Part shown: positions 36,401-50,300 of the stretch, piece after piece | How the letters are laid out: each line of letters opens with the position of its first letter | Position numbering within the stretch: the first letter of the stretch is position 1 | Assembly (NCBI GenBank): GCA_003991915.1 | Contig: RQTK01000314.1 | Coordinates: forward strand, 136,311 to 200,310 | DNA from: Elysia chlorotica | Taxonomy: Eukaryota; Mollusca; Gastropoda; Plakobranchidae | Length of the DNA stretch: 64,000 nucleotides | Reading direction: 5' to 3' | Made by a program: the position numbers and the translations under genes | Notes under the pieces: generated by a model | The model's database searches: none | Told to the model about the DNA's origin: nothing | Seen by the model: the letters and a program-made list of their open reading frames with translations, nothing else

Positions 36401-39400
36401 CTCAAGCCGAATGCAGGTGCTTTACTTTCCCTCTTAACACTCCAAAGTAGTTGTTCCGCTTTTATCCTACACTACAATGTTTATTAGTGTAAATATAAAC
36501 ATTGCTGTAATGTACAAGAGTAGAGAAACTGTCTGTATAAGTGAACTTCAGCTATGTATTTTTTTACACTGTAAAATGCTTTGTGCTTCCTGTAGCTAAA
36601 GCGATGTGTAAATGAACTAATTACCTTGATAGACGTGCTGGAAGTCCCCAGAGCCGCCAGACTGGCTGCCGTAGTCCCCGTTGGTCTGGCCGCTGGGCGG
36701 CGGAGGGCCCTGGACACTGGCAAAGTCTGCAGGCAGCCCGACCTGGTCCCCTGTGGCAGAGTTTGGTGGGACAGACGGGGGCGGGACAGACACTGGCATC
36801 CCCTGGCCTGGACCACCCGGAACCTGCCACGACACGGGGGAGGGGGACAGTTATATAAGGCAAGTTCCACACAGACTAACATTCATACAGCCTCAACAAG
36901 GCCTTTGTAGGGACAAGGGACAAATACTTCAAATCAAAGCTCACACCTGAGGACATGACTAAAAGTGAAAGACTAACTGTCCCTACCAGGTTGGCAAATT
37001 TCTTACTCTTCTAAATTTTTATATTTCAAATTTGTATCTATAATAAAATTGATTATTTTTAAAAGTATACACAGAATAAAGCACATGCCTCTATGTGCAA
37101 AAAATACTAAGACATCCTTGAGAAGGAGTTATAAACAGTCTTAAGCTAGCTATAGTTCTATTAATAATACTTATATTCATTATAATTATGGCCTACAATG
37201 CATAAAGGCAATCTAAATGGGAAAAAGTGATCTCTCCCGCTGCCAACACCTCCTCTTCTTGGAGAGGGACTATTTTTCATTGCCTGAGTCTCTTTGATTT
37301 TAGTTTCACTTGAATCTGGATTATTTTTCACTGTAGCGTCTATTTCCTTTGCACACCCAAGTTTGTTCTTATTCAAAGTCTTCATGACCATACCAGCCGT
37401 TGTTCAATTACTAAGGGTTTTTAAAATCAGCCGTATATTCAAACCTAGTACACCAGTAGTGTTGTATCCTAAAAATGAGATAACTAGATTTCTACCTAGA
37501 CATTGCTTAATCTTGAACGGTTATAACGCGATCACGTATCTGTTAGAGCCTATCTATATCTAATTTACACTCTAGAAAAAGAACCATTGGGTAAGAACTA
37601 AAATCATGATTAGCCAAATGGACGTCTTGTATTTTTTTGGATTTTTTCAGTTTTGCTTTCAGCGTATTTCTTCTGACCATTTGGATTATCGCGTTTGAAT
37701 CAGTAAACAATTCTTAACACTGAGATCAGCTTATCTAGCCCCAGATCAGCAGTGGATACAAACGTTCGTCACATCGATAAAAAAATTATATCAGGAAAAA
37801 AAAACTATCGATGATTGAATAATATCACCAATTTGCCATGTTGATTATGCACGCTATTGACAGCTATCGATGAGGCAACAGTACGGTTCAGTGTTTATAA
37901 TACATGTACAATAAATCGAGGAGCCCACGTTCAACCACAGGGCCATTTGTATAATGGTCATGGAATTATTAACTCGTACATTTCTTTGGATTACAAAACC
38001 GATGATTGTTAACTCGGGAGGAAAGGAGGAAAATACATTCCGAGGAAAACCACCATAACTATTGAAAGATTTTTATTAGTTTTTGTAGACTTACCTGAGT
38101 ATAGATTGATTGGAATACTGGTGCGCTGGCATTCATTTGAAATTTCTTCTGCTGCTGCTGCCGTTGCTGATTTTGGTCAAGTTGGTTTTGATCCTGAAGG
38201 GAATGAGTGTTGATAACAAAAGTTGTCAATGTTATGCCATAGCCCAACAAAAAAAAAAAGGTTTCTTTTGTACTTTCTAAACATTTTTAAACTTAAAAGC
38301 TTTGATACTTAAAACAAATATTGAAACATATTTAAAACTATTTTAAACAATTTTATAATTTCATGCCATGCTGGTCAAACAAAACTCAGAAGAAATAATT
38401 CAAATGAGAAAAACCTAATTTTCTTACACTGCTATTAGTAGTGTCAAGAAAAGAAAGAAGATTTCCTGATTAGTTCACAAAAAATGCAATAAAAAAAAGA
38501 AGAACAAAGAGCAAAGATATAGGGTTGAATGATCATTTTCCATCAAGCAAAGGAAACAGGTTCAGAGGAGATGCAAGCTGCAGGTGAATAGAGATATCTA
38601 TACATCTTGTTCCATCACAAAAACCACTGTTTGAAAGTGACGGAAATGTGCGAGGGAAGAATGGATGGGGGGGGGGGGGGTGGCATATTTTCTAGAATTT
38701 TGTGGCCGATATATATCCATCTAAAATTGTATCTTGATCTGCTGTTTTGGAGTAAAATATAATCTCCTAGTCTAAGAGCCCTGAGCCTGATTACTAGGTG
38801 ACAAGGTCCTACTGACAACAGAATTTCATAGCGTGATTATTAGTTGAGTAAAAAAACAACATTCTTCAGTTCATCCTGACAGGATTCTCTTATTCGGAAC
38901 TAGAATGTTGACAAGTTAATTTATCCCACACAATTTGTTTTTTTTTTTTATTTATGATGCACACATCCGTCACAGGTTAGTCAAGGAATCAATTTTCCAG
39001 AATAAACACCAAAACATTAGAAATTAGGGAACTTTTAAATACAATATAAAAGCGCAGACAAGTTATGAACTATGTTTTATGTGTGAGGTGATTGGATGGA
39101 GAAAAGCAAATGTCAATTTCTGAACTCACTGCCAAAAATTCTTTATCCAAAATTCAGATATTAAGATCAGAAAAAACATGCAGTGTCATTTGTTCACACT
39201 ATCACAAACTCTCGAATACTCGGGTACAACATTAAAAAAAAAAATTATAAAAGAAAGTGGTGATCAAAATAAAGGTAAAAATAAAACATATCATCCAGGC
39301 TAATAGTAAATAATATCTTTTAATGAAAGATAGTTCAGTACTTCCAACGACCAACAATTGATTGTACTTAAGTCTTGAAAAGTTGATTTTTTTTTTTGTA

Positions 39401-42400
39401 CCTCATTACACGTTAGGGATGGAATTTATATTGGCTATAATGAAGATTTGGTTGGTTGGTTAGCAACATGGCTATATCACCAACAGGTCCCAGGATTCAT
39501 GGCACACGGAGCAGGGAGATCAAGAATTGAGTTTCAATCCAGTCTTTGATATACAGACACCAACCCAACCATGATAAGAAATACAGACATCCAGACTAGC
39601 TGGCTCTCAAAAGCAATCACTACAATATCAAGTAGGCTTTCACTTTCCCTTCTAATAGCTGAAGTTTTGAATAGTTTTTGACTTTAAAAAAATGTTCTTA
39701 TATTTATGAATCTATTGAATATTGAATACCAGTTCTTTTGTGTCCAACATCATGCAATACCTGATATTTCTATCTCAATGTTTCAAAGATAGAGAGAAAT
39801 GTGAAGCTTTAAGCTCTTCGAAGAGGCACACAGAGCATGGCAGCAAGTTGTGTTCATGCCCTTTTTGGAAACATTTTGCCTCTACTTCCGTCCGGTTGTA
39901 GTGTGCCCCTTCAAAGAGATCAAAGCTGACAGAAATGGCCGGGCTTATTGTGAGGTAATACAGAGCAAGCCATGCACTCAATCCTAAGGGGAAAATGTGG
40001 GTCATAGTTATAAAAAAAAAAATTAAAAAAAAAAGATTTTTGAGCCACTCTTGACAGAGATTTAGAAATGGAAAGATTGAAGTAGTCGTCTCATCGAATG
40101 ATTCAGGTTGCGTGCCAACTAATTACGGAAATAATAATTCCATATCAAATTTGCAAGGGGAGAAGGGAAGAAAACTTTTCAAATTATTTTCAAAGTGAAT
40201 ACTGAATGGAGTTCAAGTGGTTCACTGTTTGTTGATCGGTGTGTTAGTGCGCAACCTTCTTCCTGATGTAAGACTGCTACCGTGGTTCCCATGCCCTACC
40301 TGTAACGATGAGGGTGGCATGGGAATGGAAGGAGGTATGTCATAGGGCGAGTGCTCTCCTATCATGTTGGCCGCAGCGGTCGCACCGGAGCCGACCTCGT
40401 CGCCAGGACGGACCCCAGTTGGGCCGGGCGGGTACCGACTCTCCTGCTGCTGGAAACATGTCACAACTTATACACCCTTGGCGGCATGGAAAAACAAGCT
40501 CAAAAACTCGTGTAAAAACGGCACCCTCTCGAGTTTATCAAGAAAATTAAAAAACCCAACCAATTATCATTTTCTACTTATTTTGTTTCTTTCTAACAGT
40601 TCTTTTATCATTTCAAGGCCAACTGAATAAGGAAGAGATAGATAAATGGCAAGTTTTGAAAACATTGACCACATGAACAATAAAAATATATGCTCCATAA
40701 TTGAATAACAAAACAAATGATGCCTTCAACTTGATTCTTACCCCCCAGGCTATAAAAATGTTCAATCTATAATATTATGACAATCTTATTCAGTAATCTA
40801 AAATCATAAGATACAAATGAATATGAATTTATACTTTTTTTACTTCCTGGCAACTTGTGATATTAAGCCTTTCTTGTTTCTATTGAGTGACGACCATCTT
40901 GAAAACTAAAGTCAGCTTCCTGCTAACAATAGCAGCTATGTTGTTTCATTTTTGCAGCCAGATAAAGAATGGGCAAACGGAATCTTGAAAAAGCCTTATA
41001 ACGTATGAGATCTTGTTCAGTTGAAGACAACTGAATTTTCTAAATAATAAAGACATGGAAATTAGATTTATGGTTTTTAATTTTTGAAACGCTTGATTCT
41101 TCTTTAATTGAACAGAAATTTTAAGCAAACATGCATCTAGCATCAACACATCAAATTTAGAGAGAGAATAAAAATTAGACAGCCTTTAGAGAAAAAAGAC
41201 AAGTTAACACTAGGAAGAGTCCAAATTATATTTCTTGGTATATAAAACACCATGTTTTATCTCTTGATTTCGATTAACTCTTGCTGCATCTATCTATATA
41301 AATAATCTGGGTTAGGTCTAGTTTGAGTTAGACCTGATTAGTTTTGAAATGACAGTGCCCACAGTAGACCAAGATCTCTACAGTTGAACGGAATCAGGCA
41401 GAGAGCCTTCACAGATCGCCAGTTCTACATGATATCTACATAGTCTGTTAAAAACAAGCCAAATTACATATTTTAATACAGTGGAACACACTTAAACAGA
41501 AAACGTCTGCACCGAAAGAAAGAAAACAGCTGAACCAAAAAGAAATCGAAATAATTGTGGTTTTCCTTCTTTTTTTCTTTTGCTGGCTGGGTGACAGCTC
41601 TGCGAACAAACTTAGGCGAGGTTAAATTGTTTGCAGTGGTACAGGCTCGCACACGCGTTGAAATTGAAAGCTGAGAGTGGAGAATTCAAGCCTTGAGAGA
41701 AGGAATAGGTTAGGAAGAAGGAGAATGAGAGATAAGCTAAGAGTGATTCGCTAATCATTTGTTACACAAGTTTGGGTGCCGGCTACTTTTGATTGGCTTA
41801 GAATAGAAATGTTAATACGAATGACCTAGTGTTTTCTTTTTCATGGCACGCGTTTTCTTGAACCCCACTCTAGATTCTCTTCACAACCTAAGAGGCTAAG
41901 ACTAAGTGGAAGTCCATCATATTTGTAGAGCATTAAATTGACGTTTTTCACTTCACACAATCCTCACAAGGTGGACTTTAATTTGAGACAATGTCATAAA
42001 GAAATCACACAGCTTACTTACTGAAATTCACGTTTCACACCCCGAAAGGAGTTAATGTTGAGAGAGAGGTCAACAGGTTGAATGAGTGAATGAGAGATAA
42101 AGTGAAATAAGGAAGACCTGTGTAGTCTAGATCTAAATCAAGATCTTGAGTGAGAGATAGGGAGAGGGGGGAGGCGGAGACAGACAGACACGCAAATAAA
42201 GAAGAATCATAATTCAAGCAACTCTTATAGTGCCTGTTGTCATTCTTTAAAAACCTAATCAGACAGACAAAAATATGCTCGATATGGTCTGAAAATCCAT
42301 TTGGACTGAGATTGTCGGATAATTTACATGTCTGTGATGAGAAAAAATGACAAAAACAAAAATCTGCCAAAAACACGGAATATCGAACTCTACATTTTGA

Positions 42401-44302
42401 ACAATTGTTGGCAGACGAGAAAAAATAGAAAAGGCCAAAGGGATTTCAGCTGTGTCTCCAACATTCTAATAGCAAAATGCATAAACAAAACGGAAAAAAC
42501 AACAAAATAAACATCTTTTACTATGTTTTCCCCTACTCTCTTGGCTAAACTTATTTCACATGTGTTTAAACAAGGGAAATTACCAAATTCTTAATTGATA
42601 TTTCATGGATTATGCCCCCTTCTTTTTTTTAAGTTTAATCTTGACTATGTTTGAACAAAAATATGTTTAAACCGAAACTGAGTTAGACCCCTAAAATGTC
42701 AGTTTAACTGTGTTCCACTGTATAGGCAAAAAGGACTACAATTAGTTTTTTATCTTTTATTTTTCCTTTCATGGATTGCCATATCATTCAGTCCAGTTGA
42801 CTTTGTTATGGCCAGGCACACAGGCTAGTCTGGATTTGAACCCTCCGTTTTGTGACTTGATTCATACCATTAAGATTAAATACAACTCCCATCAAGTCAT
42901 TCTCAGGGTTGATTTCCTAGTTCATCAACATACAAATACAAAGAAACAAGGCTTGTTCCTAAAGAAGTAAGAGAAAGAAAGCTAGATCTAATCAACGATA
43001 AACGCATAGAAAGACTGCACCTTTATGCTTGCATGGTCTCCCACAGTGGGACATTTTAAAATATTCTGGGTCAGGTATCCCCCAGTTATAGATAGAATAA
43101 GTAAGACTCCACTAAAGTGGTCCAAAATAGAACTTCCTGCTGAAGGGAAATCTCCAGGCCATATCTGGTTGGACTAAACATTGGCCAGGTGTGTTCTAAG
43201 CCGACAAATCTCGCCAGGTTACACAGTGGGTTGTGTTAAGCTTTCGATCCGATTTGGCCGACGTTTACACGAAAGAATTAAGCCACAGGCTGTTTAGTTT
43301 TGTAAAATTTTGAAAAATTTTAAGTCACAAAACTTACTCGGAAGAGCTGGATATGTGTTACTCTACTGTGTGTGTGTGTAGCAACCAAAGACAAAACAGA
43401 AACATGTAAGTGCTTGTTAAAAGTTCAAAACATGGTAGCTCCAGTGTTGACTCTCAGTGACTAGTTCATTGAAAACCTTGAGTAGTTAAATATGTGGTGT
43501 CGCTCAACAAACAAAATTGCGTGCCTTCCACCTAACTCAGTAATATCAAACAAACAATGAGAACAAGATGGAAAAAGGGGTTGGACAGTGGGGCAAAATG
43601 CCTTGGGCAAAACTGAGAAAGTTTTGAGACACTGAAAACAAAACCGAAAAAACTGTAACCAGCATGACATGAGATAATGAGATAAGCATGGTCCACTCTC
43701 CTGCCAAATCGACTCACTTGATGCAGTCCAGACTGCGCGAAGGACTGGGAGCCGAAGTCCTGGGACTGAACCGGCGGCGTCTGCTGAGCAGCTTGCTGTC
43801 CAGCCGTGGTCAGATCTGGTTGCTGCGCCTGCTGCTGACTGCCGCTCGACTCGTAGTTCTGCGACATGAACTGAAGGGTTGAGGAGCCCTCGGGCTGAGC
43901 TGCAATCACAGCAGGATCGGCTGACAGGGGAAGAAAAGTGGACACTAACATTATAGTGCATGTACCCCCTGCCTCCACCCACCCACCTCGACACCCCACC
44001 TACACTGTATTGTTTACAAATAGAAACACAACAGTAAAAAGAACAAACCTAGTAGCCGTAAGTAAAAAGTCCTATAGCTTAAAAGTAAGCTTTCTCATTT
44101 GCAAATTCTATATTCTTACAAGTTGTAACCTGCAGTGACTTTGTATTTACGACCCTAGATCTCTAATGTCCTAAAAAATGTAATTGATAAAGCAAAAAAG
44201 AATATCGGGCAGCAAGTATTTTAGGTCTGTACGTTTAAAACAGTTATTGAGCTCTTCCAGTTCAAGCTGCATGTTCATCAATCAGATCTGATGATGTTGT
44301 TC

Positions 44303-44382
<80 letters not shown>

Positions 44383-47300
44383 AGAGTAGTAGTATATTCT
44401 CTCAGAAACTAAGACCTGGTCTTGGAGAGAGTAGGCAGCTCACCTCCAACCTCCGGCATGATGTACGACGTCTGGATGAACTGGAAAGGCCTGTTGTTGG
44501 TGAACGACTGGAAGTCTGGCACCTGCTGGGACTGAGGTGCCGAGGCTGCTGAGTGGCTCTGGTGGAATTGAGCCTGGGGCTCTGGATCCACCTGGTATGC
44601 AGTGCTGCTTGGTCCAAAGAAAGCGTCCTGCTCAGTGGTGTTCGGGTGCTGCCAAAGAGAAGAAAACCGTCAGCTAGTACCGCAAACGCCTTGGATATGT
44701 CTACAGGGCTCAAGATGATCAAACACTAAAACAAATGGATCTGAAGTGAAATTACAGTTAAAACAAGTTCATATTCATTAGCAAATTCAACGCCTGCTTT
44801 CTGCCTACATTGATGTCCTGCTCTGATGTTTTCCTTCCATTCTGCTTAGTCAAGATGATAAATTATCTACTGGCATAAATATAAAGACACACAAATAGAT
44901 ATGTTGTTTCTAGGCTGCCATTATGCACCAATCTATCTTTCAAAATGGACTGATTATCAATATTAAAAAAGGTAAGGTCAATAAAACTTACCTGTGATGG
45001 AATATCCTGTTGAGATTGTGTGACCTCCGCGGCGCCAATGGTCAGGTCAATGGGCTGCTGTTCATTTGTTGTAGTCTCCTGTTGTTGTTGCGACTGCTCT
45101 ACTGCGTCCTCTTCCTGGTCAGCCTCGGAGGGGGCGGCCTCCGTCATCGACGCTGGGGCGTCTTCCTCGACAGTCTCATCGTCCTCGTCGTCAGCACCAC
45201 CAGCCTCCTCTGCTCAGAACAGAAAACATGCTGAAACCCTTACCAAATGATCATTGTTAAGTTGCCGTTCAAGTTTTAAATAACTTTAAAATCCCGCAGA
45301 CATAGCATGTTGCACATCCTTTTTCATACTCAAAGTTATTTTTTGAAAGGGATCAAATTAAAGATGAGTAGATCAGTGAATTTGCAACTGATTTCTTTGC
45401 CTCTATTTTCGTAACAGCTGTAGACTATAGGGTTCTCATTTTCTCAGGCTCATCTACACAATTAAAACCAAGCTTTTCTACGATTGAAGCCCAGATGGGG
45501 CATTTCTCAATGCTCGGTTTGTCACATGGTGACATCTGAGGTACTATTGCAATTGATACAAAATCACACATTACTTGATGAATGACTGAACTAAGTTCTT
45601 TACCCAAATTTATGCATTTTAAGTGAAAGTAAAAAAGGAAATCTGATTAGAGAATTGATCTAGGCGGTCTGTTTGTTTTATTACTCGACGCCCATTGTCA
45701 GCTCTACATAGGCTATGTTGTTTACAGGCCACAAGACTGACGATTTTACTTGCAGCAGACAAGGGAGACCTGGACACATGTCTCAGCTGGTCAATAAAAC
45801 TGATACCGATCAAAAAAGTGTGGGGCGAAATCGAACAAATAAATTTTGTGACAAATTATGGGATTCGAACTGTGGACTTTCACAAATCTGGTCACTTCAT
45901 ATCTTACTTCATATATAATCACTGTGGACTCCTCGCACAACTCCGAACAGTTTCACAAAAAAATAAAAATAAAACTGAACATAGTAATTTTTGGACTTGG
46001 CTGAGGTCTTGCTGGGGCAGACAATCACTTGGACAATAGATGGACCACGACTTAGCACAGATAAGCAACACAGACAAAATGCATACCCTCAGCAGGATCT
46101 GCCTCAGAGACGACCTTCTCGAAGTAGCCACAGCCGCTGATTAACGTGATGAGTTCTTTTATCTCCTTGTAGGTTGTGCCCACTACCTGCCTGTCCTTGC
46201 CATCCAGGATGGCCACGAGATGCTCTGCTGCCGTGGTCAGACGCTGGGAGTAGCCGCTCTCCTCCCGTGACGGGGAGATGGCCTGGTACAGCTCGTCCAG
46301 TTGGTTCAAATTGTCTTCGGAAAGAACCTAAACATAGAAATTTGACATAAGATTCACTTAGAAATATGATACCGCAGGACATGCTTCCTGGAAATCAAAA
46401 TCAGATTTTTTAATAAATTATCTGAAAGTGGTTAAATTGAAATTTAAATTTAAATTCTTTATTCAGTATAAAGGCTATTGGCCCATATTACAATGAATCA
46501 AAACGTGTAACATATTTTGCGTCAACTTCCATTGATGGCTATTTCATAAATACAAGTAGCATACATTAAATTTTTTTAATGCATAACTTACATTTAAAGG
46601 GATTTCTCAACAAATATCTTTTCAATAGATGCATATTCTTGGAACATAGAAGGTAAATAGATCTTAAAGCTTTTAACGAATGACAGTGGAATAAAAAATG
46701 GATTTCATCATCGAATGCCTTGGATGTACATCGAGAGCAAATACTTTCTGATAACTTAATTCTACACATAATTATTGTTACTGAAAGGCACAGTTTTTTT
46801 CATTCCGCAAGAATACACATTCGTCAGCTTTGGTGTCGATATTAGTAAGATGGGATTAAAATATCTTTTTAACAAAAACACTCACTCCACCACCTTTGCA
46901 CAAATATCTCTTAGATGAATATACATTGTACAGAGGGAAGGCTTTTGCCATGACATTATCAGGACAACTGTTTACCTCCCTTATCGCAAACATCCCATTT
47001 CAAATTTTAAGTGGCTAAAGCGTTCTTATGTGGTAAAAAATTGTTTTATTTTTCTTACAAAAGGAAAACATCAACACTGCTTAGTGTAAAAAAACAAAGG
47101 TAGATTACCACAAAAAAGGTGTTTTTTTCTTCCTTTAATAATGAGTTCTTGCAAAGTCTAAGGTAAAGTTTGGTCAACGATTAATAGCTTGACACTTGCT
47201 ACGAAAAGACAAGATAAGATCTGAGTTTGAGAGAGAACCTACCACGGCACCGTGCTTGCCAGTCTTGAAGTCCTCGCGAACCTTGTCACCCCCCAGCAGG

Positions 47301-50300
47301 TCCAGCATGGACTGCAGCTGTAGGATCTCGCTCACGCGCTTAATCTCCTGAGTCTGGCGCTCCGCTTTCTCACGTTTCGCTTGTTTCTTCGCCATCTTCT
47401 CGTGCTGAAAGGGCGACATAACACACACAGTAAAAAAAAAAACATTAAAAAAAACTAAAGGACGAGGTTTGAGCACTATAACACAGTAAAAATTATATTT
47501 ATGTTTTTTTATGTCAACTGGTAAATTTATTTTTACTGAACTCTTTGAGTAAAGCAACTAAGCAGGCCTCTATAAAGAATGTAATATTCAACATCATACC
47601 ATATGAAATTATTTTTTTACTGAAAGTCCCACAATTTTTTGAAAATTGGCCTCACTACTTGCAAAGTTAAAATCATACACATGATACAGTATAAATGGCT
47701 ATTTTGTTTTATATTTACTAAAAGTGCAAAATGGGTTTTTCTCTCTCCACATAGTAAGGTGCTTTTTAAAAAATACTTTTAATCTCTCCCAAACCTGTTT
47801 CTTTTGTACATTTTTCGGATTTCATATAAAAAGGAAGGGAGAGATAGACAGATGAAGGAATAAATATCGAGAGAGGAAGAGTAGTTGTAGTTGAGTTGGT
47901 TTAACGTCCAACGTCAGCACTATATAGGCTATATTGTGGACGGATCCCAAGTTTCCGTAAGTCCATGCACGGTGACACGGAGATTAACAAACCTTGACAA
48001 AACTTGGACAAACAATTTTTTTTAAACAGAATTCTGTAAATTTAAAAATGTAACGTGCGGGTCATGAGCTTTCTGAACTGCAAACAGAGGCAGATATTGA
48101 GGGGGTAAAAATTGACGATCGCGCTGCTATGCTGAATATCTTCACAGTTTGAAAAATCGGTACATTTCTGTGGAAATCGGGATAGACGACGAAAATTGGT
48201 ATGATCAACTCCATACAAGTAGGCAGGTCTGTTCAAGTGTGATAAATATTTATCAGGCAAATAAAACAAAAGACCTGTGGATTGTAAATAAAAAAAAAGA
48301 AGAAGATAACTTTAACCGATGTTACCTCTGTGTAGATTTGTTGGAATTGCTTATGCAACTCTCGAGCGAATTCCAGATCATGTGTGACTTGCTCATATTG
48401 ATGCAAAGAAACCTGAAAAGGAATCACAAATTGCAATCAGATTGTTCAATAATTACTTAAACTACTTTAATATCAGCTATCTATCCAATTAAAGAAAGGA
48501 TAAGATAAACCTTTATAAAGTTTATTATCCATTAAAGAAATTTGCCCTGTCCACGATCATGATTTGAATCAAATTAACATCATTACATGAGTTGTTTTTT
48601 TTCAACATTTTTAATTTACGTGCATGTGTAAGACATACATACTAAGAAAAATACATGTCTTCCTCTACAAATACACCTATGCACACAGAGACACACAGTG
48701 CCTTTAGTATGGCGATTCTATGGCAACCTGATAGTATTTGAGGCTAGGACAAACGGTGTTTGTATCTTACTATTTTGCACTTATCAGATTGTTCAATAAT
48801 TACTTAAACTACTTTAATATCAGCTATCTATCCAATTAAAGAAAGGATAAGATAAACCTTTATAAAGTTTATTATCCATTAAAGAAATTTGCCCTGTCCA
48901 CGATCATGATTTGAATCAAATTAACATCATTACATGAGTTGTTTTTTTTCAACATTTTTAATTTACGTGCATGTGTAAGACATACATACTAAGAAAAATA
49001 CATGTCTTCCTCTACAAATACACCTATGCACACAGAGACACACAGTGCCTTTAGTATGGCAATTCTATGACAACCTGATAGTATTTGAGGCTAGGACAAA
49101 CGGTGTTTGTATGTTACTATTTTGCACTTTTTTTTTGTATTAAACTATTAATATATGAAATCTTCTTGTCATTTTTTGCATATCCATTGCTCAGAAGGTA
49201 AGTTTCTGTCTCATGTTACATTTTGCTTTTTTTTAATTACTTGTAAAACACATGTATATCTTTGAAAAGAGTTGGTTCTCAGCCAATAATTTTGGAACCT
49301 TTATTTCTTATTTTGTCTTCTCTACAACAGTACAAGCATGGGTGTTTTATAACATGTGATACCAAAAGATATCACAATTTAGACACGAGAGACATTCCTT
49401 GATAATGAATTTACAATGATAACAATCAATAGTAAGACAATTATATAGTCAACCTAAACATCAGCTCTCCTCCTTATCATGTTCTAGACCAAAAACAAAT
49501 ACAAGACAAATGGGTTAATTAAAATAATCACAATCTACAAACCCAAAGCATGAGAGAGTTGCTGTGTTCTTAAACTGAAGCAATTTATTTTTGTAATGAA
49601 TCATTCCTGTGAGTGACACATTAAGTAGGCCAAATGATATATTATTAATACCTTTTGTCTTACAGCAGTTGAAATGCAACTCATGAATGCAGTACTTCTA
49701 AATTGACTGGACCCTGTTGAAGTTACTGCTTAAAGCTGTGTCACCAATACTGAACATTTTCTTGCTTCTTTTTATCATGATTCAGAGTTGAAGTAATTGA
49801 AACCTAGGCTGCATATAATGCTCAGTCTGGACTTTCTGTGAAACATTTTTAATTGCTCACACATTTCAAACATAGATAATACTGATCTGTATTTAAAACA
49901 TGAGAATATACCTCTTGCTCTTTTTCAAGTTTTGTTCCTTTCTTGGCCTTCTCTTGATTCTGCTCAATCCTCGTCTAAATGAGAAAAAAATAATTGAGAA
50001 CAAATTAAATGGCTTTGAAAAGTACAAAAAGTCTTTTGGGTCCATGTTTGTTTGTTTATAATATGAATATGGCCCTGGTCATCATAAGAAATCAGGAACA
50101 ACAAAAATATGCAATAAAAGAATCTTTCAAAGGGAAAGTTATATGCAAAAATGAACAAAAGCACTGAGCGAATGATAAATCAGAAGTGAAGCATTTTTGC
50201 ACTTTAATTTCTTGGCGAAAATTTTTATTTAACCTTACTAAGACATAAAATTGTGAATGTGTCTACAACAGTCCTTATTAGGCACATGTCAACACAAGAT

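Noticed and set aside
37161-37391. 76-codon minus-strand frame between Caprin exons
   Set aside because: No matching acceptor/donor in phase with neighbouring exons, and the main chain is complete without it.
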